DNA of 40,397 nt from positions 1-40,397 of the IMG/VR virus record IMGVR_UViG_3300006917_000055. One strand, 5' to 3'. The DNA is from a virus. The translations under genes were made by a program, and so were the position numbers. Under the pieces are notes generated by a model. It was not told the origin of the DNA. It saw nothing but the letters and a program-made list of their open reading frames with translations, and ran no database searches. This document shows positions 1 through 8,375 of the stretch, piece by piece; position 1 is the first letter of the stretch; every line of letters starts with the position of its first letter.

Positions 1-295
1 AACGGAAATGGGCTTTCGTGACGAGATTACCGGGACGCTGGGCGGCTCTACGGCCGTGACGGTGCCCATGCTGTCAGTGGCGTATCCGGCCACCGTTGCA
101 ATCGTGCCGGGCAATGGCGACTCCGTGCTCTGCGAGTACAGCGTTGTCGACGGCACCTGGACTGCGTGGGCCAACGGGACGGCAACCTCCGCCAGCGTTG
201 ACGTGCTTGACGCGGCGGTGAAAGCGCTGCGCTTTACGCGCACGGCCGGCACCGGAACTGCGTCGGCCTACTCGATCCTGCCGCGTCGCGGGTAA
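1..295 (+). repeat. Left copy of the end-to-end near-repeat
   Basis: Bases 1 to about 230 match 39852 to about 40081 with only two substitutions that I can find (near 80 and 188). After that divergence rises steeply. The copy begins inside what is the portal 3' end in the other copy: bases 1-21 encode the same last residues and TGA. It then carries the complete short gene at 8-295. The repeat offset is 39,851 bases. Confidence 0.9.
8..295 (+). CDS. Short virion-type protein, left copy (95 aa)
   Basis: Function not recognised. The 95-aa product is rich in Thr, Val, Ala and Ser, has no membrane segment, and reads like a small beta-rich virion protein. Its position directly after portal is known from the second copy, where the ATG lies inside the portal 3' end. 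The gene starts at ATG 8 and stops at 293-295, three bases before the next gene. It differs from the copy at 39859 by a few residues, mostly near the C-terminus where the DNA starts to diverge. A role in head decoration or fibre attachment is inference from position only. Confidence 0.75.
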   Translation: MGFRDEITGTLGGSTAVTVPMLSVAYPATVAIVPGNGDSVLCEYSVVDGTWTAWANGTATSASVDVLDAAVKALRFTRTAGTGTASAYSILPRRG

Positions 296-297
296 AA

Positions 298-1008
298 ATG
301 GCATTCGTTGGTCGCGCCGGCCCGTTCAAGACGCGTGGGCCGTTTCGTGCGATTCGTGCGCCATTTCGAGGGATCGGCGCGTGGGGGAGATACCCCGCGC
401 GCACGAACAGCGTAAGAAACAGCATTGGCGCGGCAGCGGTAGCAGGCGCTCCAGGGACGCTTCCTACAAACTGGGTGGCGGCGACTCCTATTGACGGGCT
501 ATCGCGATCTGTCGTTGGTTCTGGCACGGACCCGGTTACCGGATTCGCATATGTTGATTTGAACTGGGCTGGAACATCCGGGACGGCAGGCAACTCAACA
601 GTGTGGGCGCCAGAAGCCGGCAATTTTATTGCGGCGGTTGTCGGACAAGCATGGGCTGCATCGTGCTATGTGTCACTTGTCGGCGGAAGTTTGACAAACG
701 TTACCACGCTCAACTTCAGCATTAGGTTCAACAACAGCGGCGGATCGCAAGTTACCGCGGCCTCAACGTCAATCTTGGGAATAAGTTCGTCAGGGTTGCG
801 CCCTGGCGTCGCTTTGACTGCTGCCGACGCGACAACGGCCTACGTGAATTGTTCGATTGTGGCAAATTTTGCCAACAGCAGCGCCGTCGATTTCACGCTG
901 CGCATCGTCGGCCCGCAAATTGAACGCGGATCGTCCATTACGAGCCATATCGCAACATCAGGATCGGCGGCTTCTCGCGTGGCGGACTTGCTTGTGACGG
1001 TGAGTTGA
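298..1008 (+). CDS. Variable spike/fibre protein, left allele (236 aa)
   Basis: The N-terminal 30 residues are basic and carry repeated GPF-R-x-I-R motifs. They are followed by an R-T-N-S-V-R-N-S-x-G-A-A-x-A-G-x-P-G-T-L-P-T-N-W stretch of the kind seen in phage fibre/head-spike domains, and then a Ser/Thr/Asn-rich beta domain to the C-terminus. The basic N-terminus and the R-T-N-S motif are shared with the divergent copy at 40149, while the rest differs. That fits a fixed anchor with a variable receptor-facing domain. It lies just upstream of the tailspike, with only one base between its stop and the next start. Receptor binding or carbohydrate binding is inference. Confidence 0.65.
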   Translation: MAFVGRAGPFKTRGPFRAIRAPFRGIGAWGRYPARTNSVRNSIGAAAVAGAPGTLPTNWVAATPIDGLSRSVVGSGTDPVTGFAYVDLNWAGTSGTAGNSTVWAPEAGNFIAAVVGQAWAASCYVSLVGGSLTNVTTLNFSIRFNNSGGSQVTAASTSILGISSSGLRPGVALTAADATTAYVNCSIVANFANSSAVDFTLRIVGPQIERGSSITSHIATSGSAASRVADLLVTVS

Positions 1009-1009
1009 C

Positions 1010-2785
1010 GTGACGATCAAACTCGCTGGCACAAAATTCCGGCTTTCTGACAATTTCACCGTCGACAGCACTAATATTGTCAGCTTGTCCGGCACCGTCG
1101 CTGGTATTACGTCCGCGTACGCTTACGGCGCCAAGGGGAACGGGCTCGACGACGATACAGCGGCGCTAAATGCCGCTGCAATGGCGAGCGCTGGGAGTTG
1201 TTTGTACGTCCCCGCTGGGACTTACCCGGTAAAAGGGTTTGTTGTCCCCGCAAACACAAAGGTAATTTGCGATCCTGGCACGACATTTGTTCCGTTTGAC
1301 TCGTCGGATCTGACGTCTGCAAACTTTTGCATTAACTTGGCCGGAGATAATATTGTCTGGTCGGGTGGCACCGTATCCGGGAACGTTTCAACAACATACG
1401 GCGCTCCGCCTACGCCGTATTATGGACTTAAGATCCAACAAACAACTGGCGACTCAATACCACAAAACATTACGATTAGAGATTTGACGGTTGTGGGGTG
1501 CCGAGAGGGCATATGGGCGATCGGATCGGACGGATTAACGATCGAGAACGTTACCGTCGATCGCTGCTACCAGTGGGGAATGGCATTCCCGGCTCCGTGT
1601 ACTAAACGTTTACGCGTAGACGGGTTTCGTGCGTATGACACGGGGTTAAACGAAGGGCTGAAGATTGCTTCGCTGTACCAGCAGACGGGTGACGCCTCTG
1701 CAGACATTCTGCTAACTAATCTTCATATTGAAGGTTGCGGCGGACTTGATCCAACGTCTTCGAACTGGCAAAACGGGATCGACTGTTTCATTAGCGCGGC
1801 GCAGCGGCTAGAAATCAGCAATTTCAATCTTGTCGGCAATTATGGCGGCGGCATTGAGATTAAACGCAATCATGCCCCGGACATTACTCCGAACGAGTAC
1901 AAAAACGTCCGCATTCAAAACGGTCACATTACTGTTACCGAGGACGGGTGCTCTGGTATTGCGCTAAACATTACAACGCCGTCGCCAACGTCTGCAGATA
2001 CCGCGCGGCAAGTAGCGATATCAGGCGTGCAGTTTGACTACACAGGAGGAGCTGCTCCGTCGTCGGTAAATGGGATTTCAATGAACGCGTGGACGGACGT
2101 TACGATTTCCGACTGCCAGTTCTTTGGGGAGTTTACAAGGGCGATCAACCCTGGCGCTTCGGGATCGTATGACAGCACGCTTCGTCGTGTAACGATTTCT
2201 GATTGTGTTGTCAAAGGTGCTACAAACGGATTTTCAATGACGTCCGGGGTTGTGGATCGACTGGTGATCATGGACGGGCACTTCGTGACAAGCGGCGAAG
2301 CGGTGATCATTGGTTCGTCAGTTACCGGCTCTGGCATGGCAATTCAAGGCGGTGTGTACGAAAGCTCCGGCGGATCGACGCCTGCAGTCACCATTGGAGG
2401 CAATGTCACGGGCTGCGTAATCAGGGGGGCCGACGTTCGCGGGCAGACATATGCAATCCGCTGCAATAACGGCGGCGGAGACGTTCATGACAATCGGTTA
2501 ACTTCCGCGACAGACGAAGCAATGCGCGTATCTGGCGGGACTTGGAATCAGTTTAAAAACGAGATTTTCGTCGGTTCAACAAAATCCGCATATGTCACGA
2601 CTGCGGGAACAATCGCGTCGTACATGAATAGTCGCGGCTCGGACACGACTACGCCAACGGTTGCGGCAAAGGTGGGGGAGATCGTGTGGAACTCGACTCC
2701 GTCAGCCGGCGGGACGATTGGGTGGGTTTGCACAACTGCTGGAACTTCCCCGACTTGGAAAGCGTTTGGGGCTGTGGCGTCGTGA
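1010..2785 (+). CDS. Tailspike with pectate-lyase-like beta-helix (591 aa)
   Basis: Likely a receptor-binding tailspike or depolymerase that binds or cuts surface polysaccharide. After a short N-terminus, residues about 32-95 show the classic Y-G-A-K-G-N-G-x-D-D-D-T-x-A entry motif of the Pect-lyase_3 fold. A long run of beta-helix-like repeats rich in I-x-N, V-x-G and D-C follows to about residue 530. The C-terminal 60 residues form a separate small domain with G-E-I-V-W-N and G-x-W-x-C-x-T-x-G-T motifs. GTG 1010 is the start, since no closer ATG fits. The gene is clearly lower in G+C than its neighbours, a common sign of module exchange. Catalytic residues cannot be assigned by eye. Confidence 0.85.
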   Translation: MTIKLAGTKFRLSDNFTVDSTNIVSLSGTVAGITSAYAYGAKGNGLDDDTAALNAAAMASAGSCLYVPAGTYPVKGFVVPANTKVICDPGTTFVPFDSSDLTSANFCINLAGDNIVWSGGTVSGNVSTTYGAPPTPYYGLKIQQTTGDSIPQNITIRDLTVVGCREGIWAIGSDGLTIENVTVDRCYQWGMAFPAPCTKRLRVDGFRAYDTGLNEGLKIASLYQQTGDASADILLTNLHIEGCGGLDPTSSNWQNGIDCFISAAQRLEISNFNLVGNYGGGIEIKRNHAPDITPNEYKNVRIQNGHITVTEDGCSGIALNITTPSPTSADTARQVAISGVQFDYTGGAAPSSVNGISMNAWTDVTISDCQFFGEFTRAINPGASGSYDSTLRRVTISDCVVKGATNGFSMTSGVVDRLVIMDGHFVTSGEAVIIGSSVTGSGMAIQGGVYESSGGSTPAVTIGGNVTGCVIRGADVRGQTYAIRCNNGGGDVHDNRLTSATDEAMRVSGGTWNQFKNEIFVGSTKSAYVTTAGTIASYMNSRGSDTTTPTVAAKVGEIVWNSTPSAGGTIGWVCTTAGTSPTWKAFGAVAS

Positions 2786-3063
2786 ACGATCCAATCCGTC
2801 GAGCCGAGCGTGCTGCGCGTCTGCTGGAGCACGAGTTATTGCGTGAAGCGAGAGAGCACATGCGCGATCAACTCACCAAGGCCATGTGGCAGCGGCACGC
2901 GTACACCGACGCCGAGCGGGTGAAGCTCGACGCATACGTCCGCCACTACGCCGAGTTCTTCTCCTGGTTGGAGCGGGTGATCACAGACGGGCGGATCGCA
3001 GAGGCTGATCTGCAGGCGAAATCCAAGCTTCGGCAGATTGCCGAGCGAGCAAAGAGGTTCTGA
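2782..3063 (+). CDS. Small helical protein before scaffold (93 aa)
   Basis: The protein is almost entirely charged helix (R-A-E-R-A-A-R-L-L-E-H-E-L near the start). It resembles the roughly 90-aa protein often found between portal and capsid genes in podophages, whose function is not settled. GTG 2782 overlaps the tailspike TGA at 2783-2785, so it is translationally coupled. The open frame extends further upstream but that part lies inside the tailspike. No membrane segment or known motif is visible. Confidence 0.75.
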   Translation: MNDPIRRAERAARLLEHELLREAREHMRDQLTKAMWQRHAYTDAERVKLDAYVRHYAEFFSWLERVITDGRIAEADLQAKSKLRQIAERAKRF

Positions 3064-3064
3064 C

Positions 3065-3664
3065 ATGCTGAACGCTGTTACTGCTGCCGGCGTGGGCGAC
3101 ACGCTCACCGTCGTCCACGATCAGGAGATCCGCTGGGAGGCGCAACTGATCGGCACGGGCGCGGTGTCCGCGCAGTGGCTGATCGAGTTCGTCAACGGTG
3201 GCGGCGACTGGCAGACGTGGCGCACCGAGGGACTGGAAGGCACCGACGAGGTAGCGGGCGCGGGACGGTGGCGTTCGCCGGGCACGCAACTGCGCGCCAA
3301 CCTGCTGTCGATCACCGGAACCGACGCGGCGCTGAGTGTCACCGCGTACACCTCCCACGGGCCCGTACAGCCGATCGTGTCGCGCGCTGCGGCCTCCGGC
3401 ATTCGGGCGGCTGACAACGGCCGCACGATCGTCACCAGTGACGCGCAGGCGGCCTCGCTGAACGTCATAGCGCCGATCAACAAGGGGTTCGTCTGCAGCG
3501 TCATTCAGGGCGACGCGGGGGCGATCACGATCGCCGGCACAAACGTCACCGTTCACAACCGTCAGTCGCACACCGACACAGCCGGGCAGTACGCCAAGGT
3601 GGTGCTAACCGCCACGGCAGACGACGTTGTCGTCCTGTCGGGCGACACGGCGGCCGGCGCTTAA
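3065..3664 (+). CDS. Head/tail decoration-type protein (199 aa)
   Basis: ATG 3065 follows the previous TGA by one base. The first 110 residues form a beta-rich domain. The last 75 resemble the phage decoration/stabilisation module in which an I-x-x-G-D-A-G-A-x-T-I-A-G-T-N-V core precedes a T-A-G-Q-Y-A-K-V-V-L-T strand and ends in V-V-L-S-G-D. I read it as a small virion structural protein. Exact placement on the capsid is not visible from sequence. It is followed by a strong intrinsic terminator before the scaffold gene. Confidence 0.6.
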   Translation: MLNAVTAAGVGDTLTVVHDQEIRWEAQLIGTGAVSAQWLIEFVNGGGDWQTWRTEGLEGTDEVAGAGRWRSPGTQLRANLLSITGTDAALSVTAYTSHGPVQPIVSRAAASGIRAADNGRTIVTSDAQAASLNVIAPINKGFVCSVIQGDAGAITIAGTNVTVHNRQSHTDTAGQYAKVVLTATADDVVVLSGDTAAGA

Positions 3665-3692
3665 TCACGCGGCAAACGCGCCACCGCATGTG

Positions 3693-3715
3693 ACGGGCCT
3701 TCGGGCCCGTTTTTC
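3693..3715 (+). terminator. Intrinsic terminator within the structural operon
   Basis: A 7-bp stem ACGGGCC / GGCCCGT (3693-3699 with 3704-3710) encloses a TTCG tetraloop and is followed by TTTTC. It lies between the 199-aa gene and the scaffold gene, so late transcription must read through it or restart. This fits a Q-type antiterminated late operon or dosage control of capsid genes. Confidence 0.85.
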
Positions 3716-3741
3716 ATTGGCGCGGGATATCAAGGCTTCAC

Positions 3742-4746
3742 ATGTCAGATTCTGAAGCGACTACGCCGGCCGAGACGGAAGTCGCCTACCACTCCACGGA
3801 AGACGCGGCGCAGGCGCTTTTGGCGCGCTGGAACAGCAGGGCTGAAAAGCCGACGGCTGAAGACAGCGAGTCCGAATCGCCCGTGCCGGAAGAGCCCGAG
3901 GACGAACCCGTTGCGGAGCAGGCCGACGAGGCTACGGCAGACGCAGCGCAAGAGCAGCCGGGCGAAGTCGAGGATCTGGAGATCGACGTCGCGGGAGACA
4001 AGTTCAAGTTCCCAAAGGCGTTGAGCGAACAGGCGCAGAAGATCCAGCAGAAAGTCAAAGACTTGGAAGCTGGCGTCACGCGCAAGTTCCAGGAAGCCGC
4101 CGAGATTCGCAAGCAGGCCGAGGCCGAGCGTGAGTACACCCAGTTTGTCGGCAAACTCACCACGCAGCAGACGGACTTGGTTGCGGATCTAAGGGCCACG
4201 CAGCGCGAACTCGAGCAATTGAATGGCGTCAACGTCATGCAGTTGCACGAAAGCGATCCCGTGGCCGCGTCGAAGGTGACGGCAAGGCTTGTGCAGTTGC
4301 AGGCGGTTCAGCAGCGTATCAACGCCCAGTTGAATCAGTCCGTCGAGCAACTGCGTTCCGCTGAGACTGCGTACCGTCAGCAGATCGCTGAGCGGGGCCA
4401 GCAGCAACTCAGCAAGCTGTTGCCGAACCTCACCGACGCCTCCAAGCAGGAACTAGCAAGCTATATCGCCCAGCGCCAACTCACGCCCGAGGGGAAGGCT
4501 GCGCTCTGGGACGCGGAGGTTGTTGCGGCGTTTCACGACGCCAAACGCTACCGCGACATGATGGCTGCTAAACCTGCTGCCAAGAAGCCGGCGGAACCGG
4601 CAAAGACGCTCCGGCCAGGCACGGCCGCAGCACCGTCAACCAACGCGCGGGCCAAAGCGGACGCACTGAAGGCGAGGGCCTTCAAGACTGGATCTACAGA
4701 GGATCTAGCCGCCGCACTGTTCGCGCGTGCGAATCTAAGGAAGTGA
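3742..4746 (+). CDS. Capsid scaffolding protein (334 aa)
   Basis: Directs capsid assembly and is expected to leave the prohead. The first 100 residues are strongly acidic and low in complexity (Glu, Asp, Ala, Pro). Residues about 100-240 are a long coiled coil rich in Gln, Glu and Lys. The C-terminus is Ala/Lys-rich and basic, as expected for the segment that contacts the capsid protein. ATG 3742 has only a weak ribosome site (AAGG at about 3733). Its position immediately before the major capsid gene, with one base between stop and start, supports the call. Confidence 0.85.
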   Translation: MSDSEATTPAETEVAYHSTEDAAQALLARWNSRAEKPTAEDSESESPVPEEPEDEPVAEQADEATADAAQEQPGEVEDLEIDVAGDKFKFPKALSEQAQKIQQKVKDLEAGVTRKFQEAAEIRKQAEAEREYTQFVGKLTTQQTDLVADLRATQRELEQLNGVNVMQLHESDPVAASKVTARLVQLQAVQQRINAQLNQSVEQLRSAETAYRQQIAERGQQQLSKLLPNLTDASKQELASYIAQRQLTPEGKAALWDAEVVAAFHDAKRYRDMMAAKPAAKKPAEPAKTLRPGTAAAPSTNARAKADALKARAFKTGSTEDLAAALFARANLRK

Positions 4747-4747
4747 C

Positions 4748-5743
4748 ATGGCCGCTTCGGCTACCAAGTCTTTCGATCTTGAAGGGATCGCGGAAGACTT
4801 CGAGGACATGATTTTTAACATTTCGCCGATGGACACCTGGATGCTGTCCAACGCGAAACGTGTGAAGGTGTCGAACACCACCCACCAGTGGCTCACCGAT
4901 TCGCTCGCTTCGGCCTCCGCGACGAATGCGCAGATCGAAGGCGACGACGCCACCTACACCACCGCCACCACCGCGACGCTGTACAGCAATCAAACCCAGA
5001 TTGCGCGCAAGACGATCGAGGTGTCCCGCACGGCGGATACCGTCAAAAAGTACGGTAGGGGTGAAACCTTCGCGTACGAGATGGCGAAGAAAATGAAGGA
5101 GATCAAGCGCGACGTTGAGTCGACGCTGCTCTCCAACAACGCGAGCACTGCGGGCTCCGTGCTGACTGCCCGTGTTGCGGCTGGCCTGGCGTCCATGATC
5201 GGCGGCCCGCTTGGCGCTGGCAATCGCGTGATCGCTGGCTCGGGCACCACCACCACCGTTCCGGGCTACGCCTCGGGCCAGTGGGCGGCGTCCGTTGACG
5301 GCACCGCTGGGGCGCTCACCGCGCTGACTGAAACCCACCTGAAGTCTGCGCTGGAAGCGGCGTGGACTGACGGTGGCGATCCGTCGGTGATTCTGGTGAG
5401 CCCGTTCCAGAAGGCGCGTATCGCCACCTTCTCGGGCGCGACTGCGTATGCGGGGTTCTACAACCCGCAGGCGAAGGCCGTCCAGGGTGCGGTGGTGGGC
5501 GGTGTCGACGTGTACGTGTCGGACTTCGGCCAGCACAAAGTCATGCTCTCTCGCTACATGCCCACCGGGCGTGTGTTCGCGATTGATCCTGACTACGTCG
5601 GCGTGGGTTTCCTCGACAGCTTCAAAGTCGAGCAGCTCGCGAAAACCGGAGACGGCACGAAGGGCATGATCGTCGTGGAGTTCACCACGATCGTTCAGAA
5701 CCCGGACGCTTCGGCTCAGATCATCGGCCTCAGTACCTCTTGA
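4748..5743 (+). CDS. Major capsid protein, SU10 family (331 aa)
   Basis: Forms the icosahedral shell. The N-terminus (F-D-L-E-G-I-A-E-D-F, then N-I-S-P-M-D-T-W) and the central T-x-Q-W-L-T-D-S-L plus R-K-T-I-E-V-S-R-T segments match the SU10-type major capsid family, an HK97 fold common in P22-like phages. Length is typical. The C-terminus runs through I-V-V-E-F-T-T-I-V-Q-N-P. ATG 4748 follows the scaffold TGA by one base. The SU10-type adaptor at 9780 fits the same family of head. Confidence 0.9.
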   Translation: MAASATKSFDLEGIAEDFEDMIFNISPMDTWMLSNAKRVKVSNTTHQWLTDSLASASATNAQIEGDDATYTTATTATLYSNQTQIARKTIEVSRTADTVKKYGRGETFAYEMAKKMKEIKRDVESTLLSNNASTAGSVLTARVAAGLASMIGGPLGAGNRVIAGSGTTTTVPGYASGQWAASVDGTAGALTALTETHLKSALEAAWTDGGDPSVILVSPFQKARIATFSGATAYAGFYNPQAKAVQGAVVGGVDVYVSDFGQHKVMLSRYMPTGRVFAIDPDYVGVGFLDSFKVEQLAKTGDGTKGMIVVEFTTIVQNPDASAQIIGLSTS

Positions 5744-5815
5744 TAAAAGAGTAGCAGACGTATCTCGCGTTCTGAGCATGGATTCGGTAGAATGAATCTT
5801 TGCAAGGAGCGCGAG

Positions 5816-6514
5816 ATGCCAATGCCAAATTTGCCGCAGTGGGAAAGAGTTAGCCGATTTTGGGACAAGGTTGATCGGCGCGGGCCGGATGAGTGCTGGC
5901 CATGGAAAGCAAAGGCTCAAGTACGCGGGTACGGATCAGACATGATCTGTTTCGGCCGCAGGATGCTTGCGCACCGAATCGCGTGGGTTTTGGCAAATGG
6001 CGATTTCCCGCCAGTGCCCGCTGGCCAGCGCGCATGGGTTGTCATGCACAAGTGCGACAACCCGCCATGCTGCAACCCTGCGCATTTGCAGCTAGGCACG
6101 TTTGCGGATAACAACCGCGACATGTCAGAGAAGGGCCGCTGGGGAACGCGTGATTTGCCGAAAGGCGAGAAGCACGGAAACGCGCGGCTGACAGACGCGC
6201 AGGCGATTGAGATTCGGCAGTCAACTGCCAGCCATGTGGAGTTGGCAGAGAAGTACGGCGTTTCTCCGGGGACGATTGAGTACGTCCGCAGAATTGGGTG
6301 GAAGCACCTCAAAGTTCGGGCGCGCAAGCCGGTAAACGGCAAGTCTGTCGCGACGAAGGGCGCTGGCAATCCGAACGCACGGTTGACGGACGACGATATC
6401 CGGGCAATCCGAGCAAGTACGGATAAGCCGGGCAAGGTTGCTGAACGATTCGGGATAATTCCTGACTACGTGACGCTGATACGAAAACGGAAGGTTTGGA
6501 AACACGTGCAGTAA
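5816..6514 (+). CDS. HNH homing endonuclease with two C-terminal HTH repeats (232 aa)
   Basis: A free-standing HNH_3-type nuclease. The core includes A-H-R-I-A-W and M-H-K-C-D-N-P-P-C-C-N-P-A-H-L, giving the catalytic His and the Cys/His metal ligands. Two similar DNA-binding repeats follow, each beginning G-N-x-N-A-R-L-T-D or G-N-A-R-L-T-D and ending in W-K-H. I chose ATG 5816 because AAGGAG (5804-5809) sits six bases upstream. An earlier in-frame ATG at 5792 would lie upstream of that site. It sits between the capsid gene and a conserved capsid neighbour, typical for a selfish insertion. A weak -10-like TAGAAT (5788-5793) lies just upstream. Confidence 0.85.
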   Translation: MPMPNLPQWERVSRFWDKVDRRGPDECWPWKAKAQVRGYGSDMICFGRRMLAHRIAWVLANGDFPPVPAGQRAWVVMHKCDNPPCCNPAHLQLGTFADNNRDMSEKGRWGTRDLPKGEKHGNARLTDAQAIEIRQSTASHVELAEKYGVSPGTIEYVRRIGWKHLKVRARKPVNGKSVATKGAGNPNARLTDDDIRAIRASTDKPGKVAERFGIIPDYVTLIRKRKVWKHVQ

Positions 6515-6526
6515 TGCACGCACAGG

Positions 6527-6553
6527 AAAAGCCGGGGAAACCCGGTTTTTTAT
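6527..6553 (+). terminator. Intrinsic terminator after the HNH gene
   Basis: CCGGG (6532-6536), a GAAA loop and CCCGG (6541-6545) are followed by a run of six T. The stem is extended by AAAA pairing with the T-run. It ends directly at the TTG start of the next gene, so it probably arrived with the homing endonuclease. Confidence 0.88.
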
Positions 6554-6886
6554 TTGTTGAAGACAATCCACACTGAGATTGATCCGCTTACCGGGCTGCG
6601 GCGTGACGTGCAGACGGACGGGCGGCACATGCGAGAAGTGACGCAGACGGACGCGTCCAACACGAAGGCGACGCTCAATCACCTGTCGCGCCTGCGATCG
6701 AACGAGGACTACGCCAAGTCCGGTATCAAGGAAGGTTGGCACCACGCTGCGACGATCCCCATGGAAGTTGTCGTGGAGTGGATGAACCAGGGCTTCGACG
6801 TGTTCAACGCTCACCCGAGCGAGATCATGAAGCGCCTGCGTCAACGTGACTACGAGAAGCTGCGTGCGACTGCCGGCCGAATCTGA
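6554..6886 (+). CDS. Conserved capsid-neighbour protein (110 aa)
   Basis: Function unknown. I recall this type of protein (N-terminal I-D-P-L-T-G, a central W-H-x-A-T-I-P-M, and a C-terminal L-R-x-x-D-Y-E-K-L-R-x-T-x-G-R-I) as often following SU10-type capsid genes in podophages. There is no ATG near the conserved N-terminus. The start must be one of two TTG codons (6554 or 6557), which lie directly after the terminator T-run and have no clear ribosome site. The next ATG would remove the conserved start. The upstream HNH insertion seems to have replaced its original leader. Confidence 0.7.
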   Translation: MLKTIHTEIDPLTGLRRDVQTDGRHMREVTQTDASNTKATLNHLSRLRSNEDYAKSGIKEGWHHAATIPMEVVVEWMNQGFDVFNAHPSEIMKRLRQRDYEKLRATAGRI

Positions 6887-8375
6887 GCAGCGACTATTGC
6901 AGCGTGCGGCTGCGCTGATCGATACCGATCCGGACGAAGCGCACCGAATCCTGAATGATTTGCTGAACAAGAACCCGGACGACGCGCGGGTGCTGTTCGT
7001 GATCTCGCGCCTCTACAGCCACGGGGGGCGGTTCGGTATCGCGCTCCACCTCATGCGCCAGGTGGTGAAACTCGCGCCTCATAAGGACGCGGCGTGGAAC
7101 GATCTCGGCATGGTGCTTTCCAGCGTGCAGCGGTTCCGGGAGGCGCGGGACGCGTTCCTCGAGGCCGTCAAGCGTGCGCCGAAGGACGCGGGCCACGTTG
7201 CGAACGTCGCCATGACGTACCTGGAAGAGTCGGCGTGGCGCAAGGCGCTGCAGTGGGCCGACAAGGCGCTGGCGATCGATCCCGAGTTGACGGGCGCGCA
7301 GCAGACGCGTGGGTTTGCGTCGTTGGCGCTGGGCGACTGGGAGGCGGGCTGGAAGGGCTACGATCGTTCGCTGGGCGGCGCCTTCCGAAAAATCATAAAA
7401 GTGCGGGACGAGCCCGTGTGGGACGGCCAGCACGTCAACGAACTGTTCGTCTACGGCGAGCAGGGTATCGGCGACGAGATCATGATGGCCTCGTGCGTGC
7501 CCGACGCAGCGCGAGACGTAGGCGGGATCGTGCTGGAGTGCGACGAGCGGCTGGAGGGCCTGTTCCGGCGCTCCTTCCCGCAGTGCTCTGTGTACGGCAC
7601 GCGGCGCTCCAAGGGTACGCCGGCATGGGTGGACGAGCACGCTATCGACGCGGGCTGCGGGATCGGGCAGTTGCCGAAGTTCTACCGGCCTAGCCCGGAG
7701 AGTTGTCCCGGTACGCCGTATCTGGTGGCTGATCCGGAGCGCCGCCTGCAATGGCGTGCACTGCTGGACTCGCTGGGCGACAGGCCGAAGATCGGGATCT
7801 GCTGGTCCGGTGGCAAGCGCGTCACCAACGCTGCGGGCCGTGCGATCGGGCTGGAGGCGTTTGCGCCGCTCATGGGCGCCGTGGACGCGGACTGGATATC
7901 GCTGCAGTACACCAAGGGCACGGAGGCCGAGATCAAGGACTCCGGGTTGCTGGTGCGCCACTGGCCGCGTGCTGTGGCGAGCAATGACTACGACGACGCT
8001 GCCGCGCTGGTGGCCGAGTTGGATTGTGTGGTTGGCGTGAATACCGCAGCCATGCACTTGGCGGGCGCGCTGGGCGTGCCTGCGATTGTCCTGGTGCCGA
8101 GCAGGGCGCTATGGATTTGGTCTACGCCCGGCGACAAGCCGGGGGACATGCCTTGGTATCGATCGGTGCGCAAGTTCGAGCAGCGCGCGGACGAGCCATG
8201 GGCCAAGACAATCCAGAGGCTCGTCCGTGATCCCCAACATTTATATCGGTTTCGATCAAAGAGAAGCGGCTGCGTTTCACGTCTGCGCGCAGAGCATTAT
8301 CGAGAAGAGCAGCATTCCAGTGGCGATCAAGCCGCTGACGCTGTCGTCGCTGAGTTGGTTCCCGAACCACTCTAA
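6864..8375 (+). CDS. TPR protein fused to a GT9-like glycosyltransferase (503 aa)
   Basis: Residues about 10-150 hold tetratricopeptide repeats. The remainder resembles the GT-B fold of ADP-heptose-type family 9 transferases: an I-G-I-C-W-S-G-G strand-loop and a late G-V-N-T-A-A-M-H-L-A-G-A-L-G-V-P-A-I-V-L motif that matches the GT9 signature. Donor and acceptor are unknown. GTG 6864 has GAGAAG (6853-6858) upstream and overlaps the previous gene by 23 bases; GTG 6846 is an alternative. The last 48 residues lie out of frame over the next gene and do not look like protein family sequence. It is the first of three adjacent glycosyltransferases. Confidence 0.8.
   Translation: MRLPAESEQRLLQRAAALIDTDPDEAHRILNDLLNKNPDDARVLFVISRLYSHGGRFGIALHLMRQVVKLAPHKDAAWNDLGMVLSSVQRFREARDAFLEAVKRAPKDAGHVANVAMTYLEESAWRKALQWADKALAIDPELTGAQQTRGFASLALGDWEAGWKGYDRSLGGAFRKIIKVRDEPVWDGQHVNELFVYGEQGIGDEIMMASCVPDAARDVGGIVLECDERLEGLFRRSFPQCSVYGTRRSKGTPAWVDEHAIDAGCGIGQLPKFYRPSPESCPGTPYLVADPERRLQWRALLDSLGDRPKIGICWSGGKRVTNAAGRAIGLEAFAPLMGAVDADWISLQYTKGTEAEIKDSGLLVRHWPRAVASNDYDDAAALVAELDCVVGVNTAAMHLAGALGVPAIVLVPSRALWIWSTPGDKPGDMPWYRSVRKFEQRADEPWAKTIQRLVRDPQHLYRFRSKRSGCVSRLRAEHYREEQHSSGDQAADAVVAELVPEPL

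Noticed and set aside
1-2785. Diversity-generating retroelement as cause of spike variation
   Set aside because: No reverse transcriptase gene and no template/variable repeat pair were found. Divergence between the two copies is spread over all base types, not only adenines.
4694-5920. Opposite-strand 408-codon frame over the capsid gene
   Set aside because: It is the mirror frame of a clear capsid gene in high-G+C DNA, Arg/His-rich and without a ribosome site.
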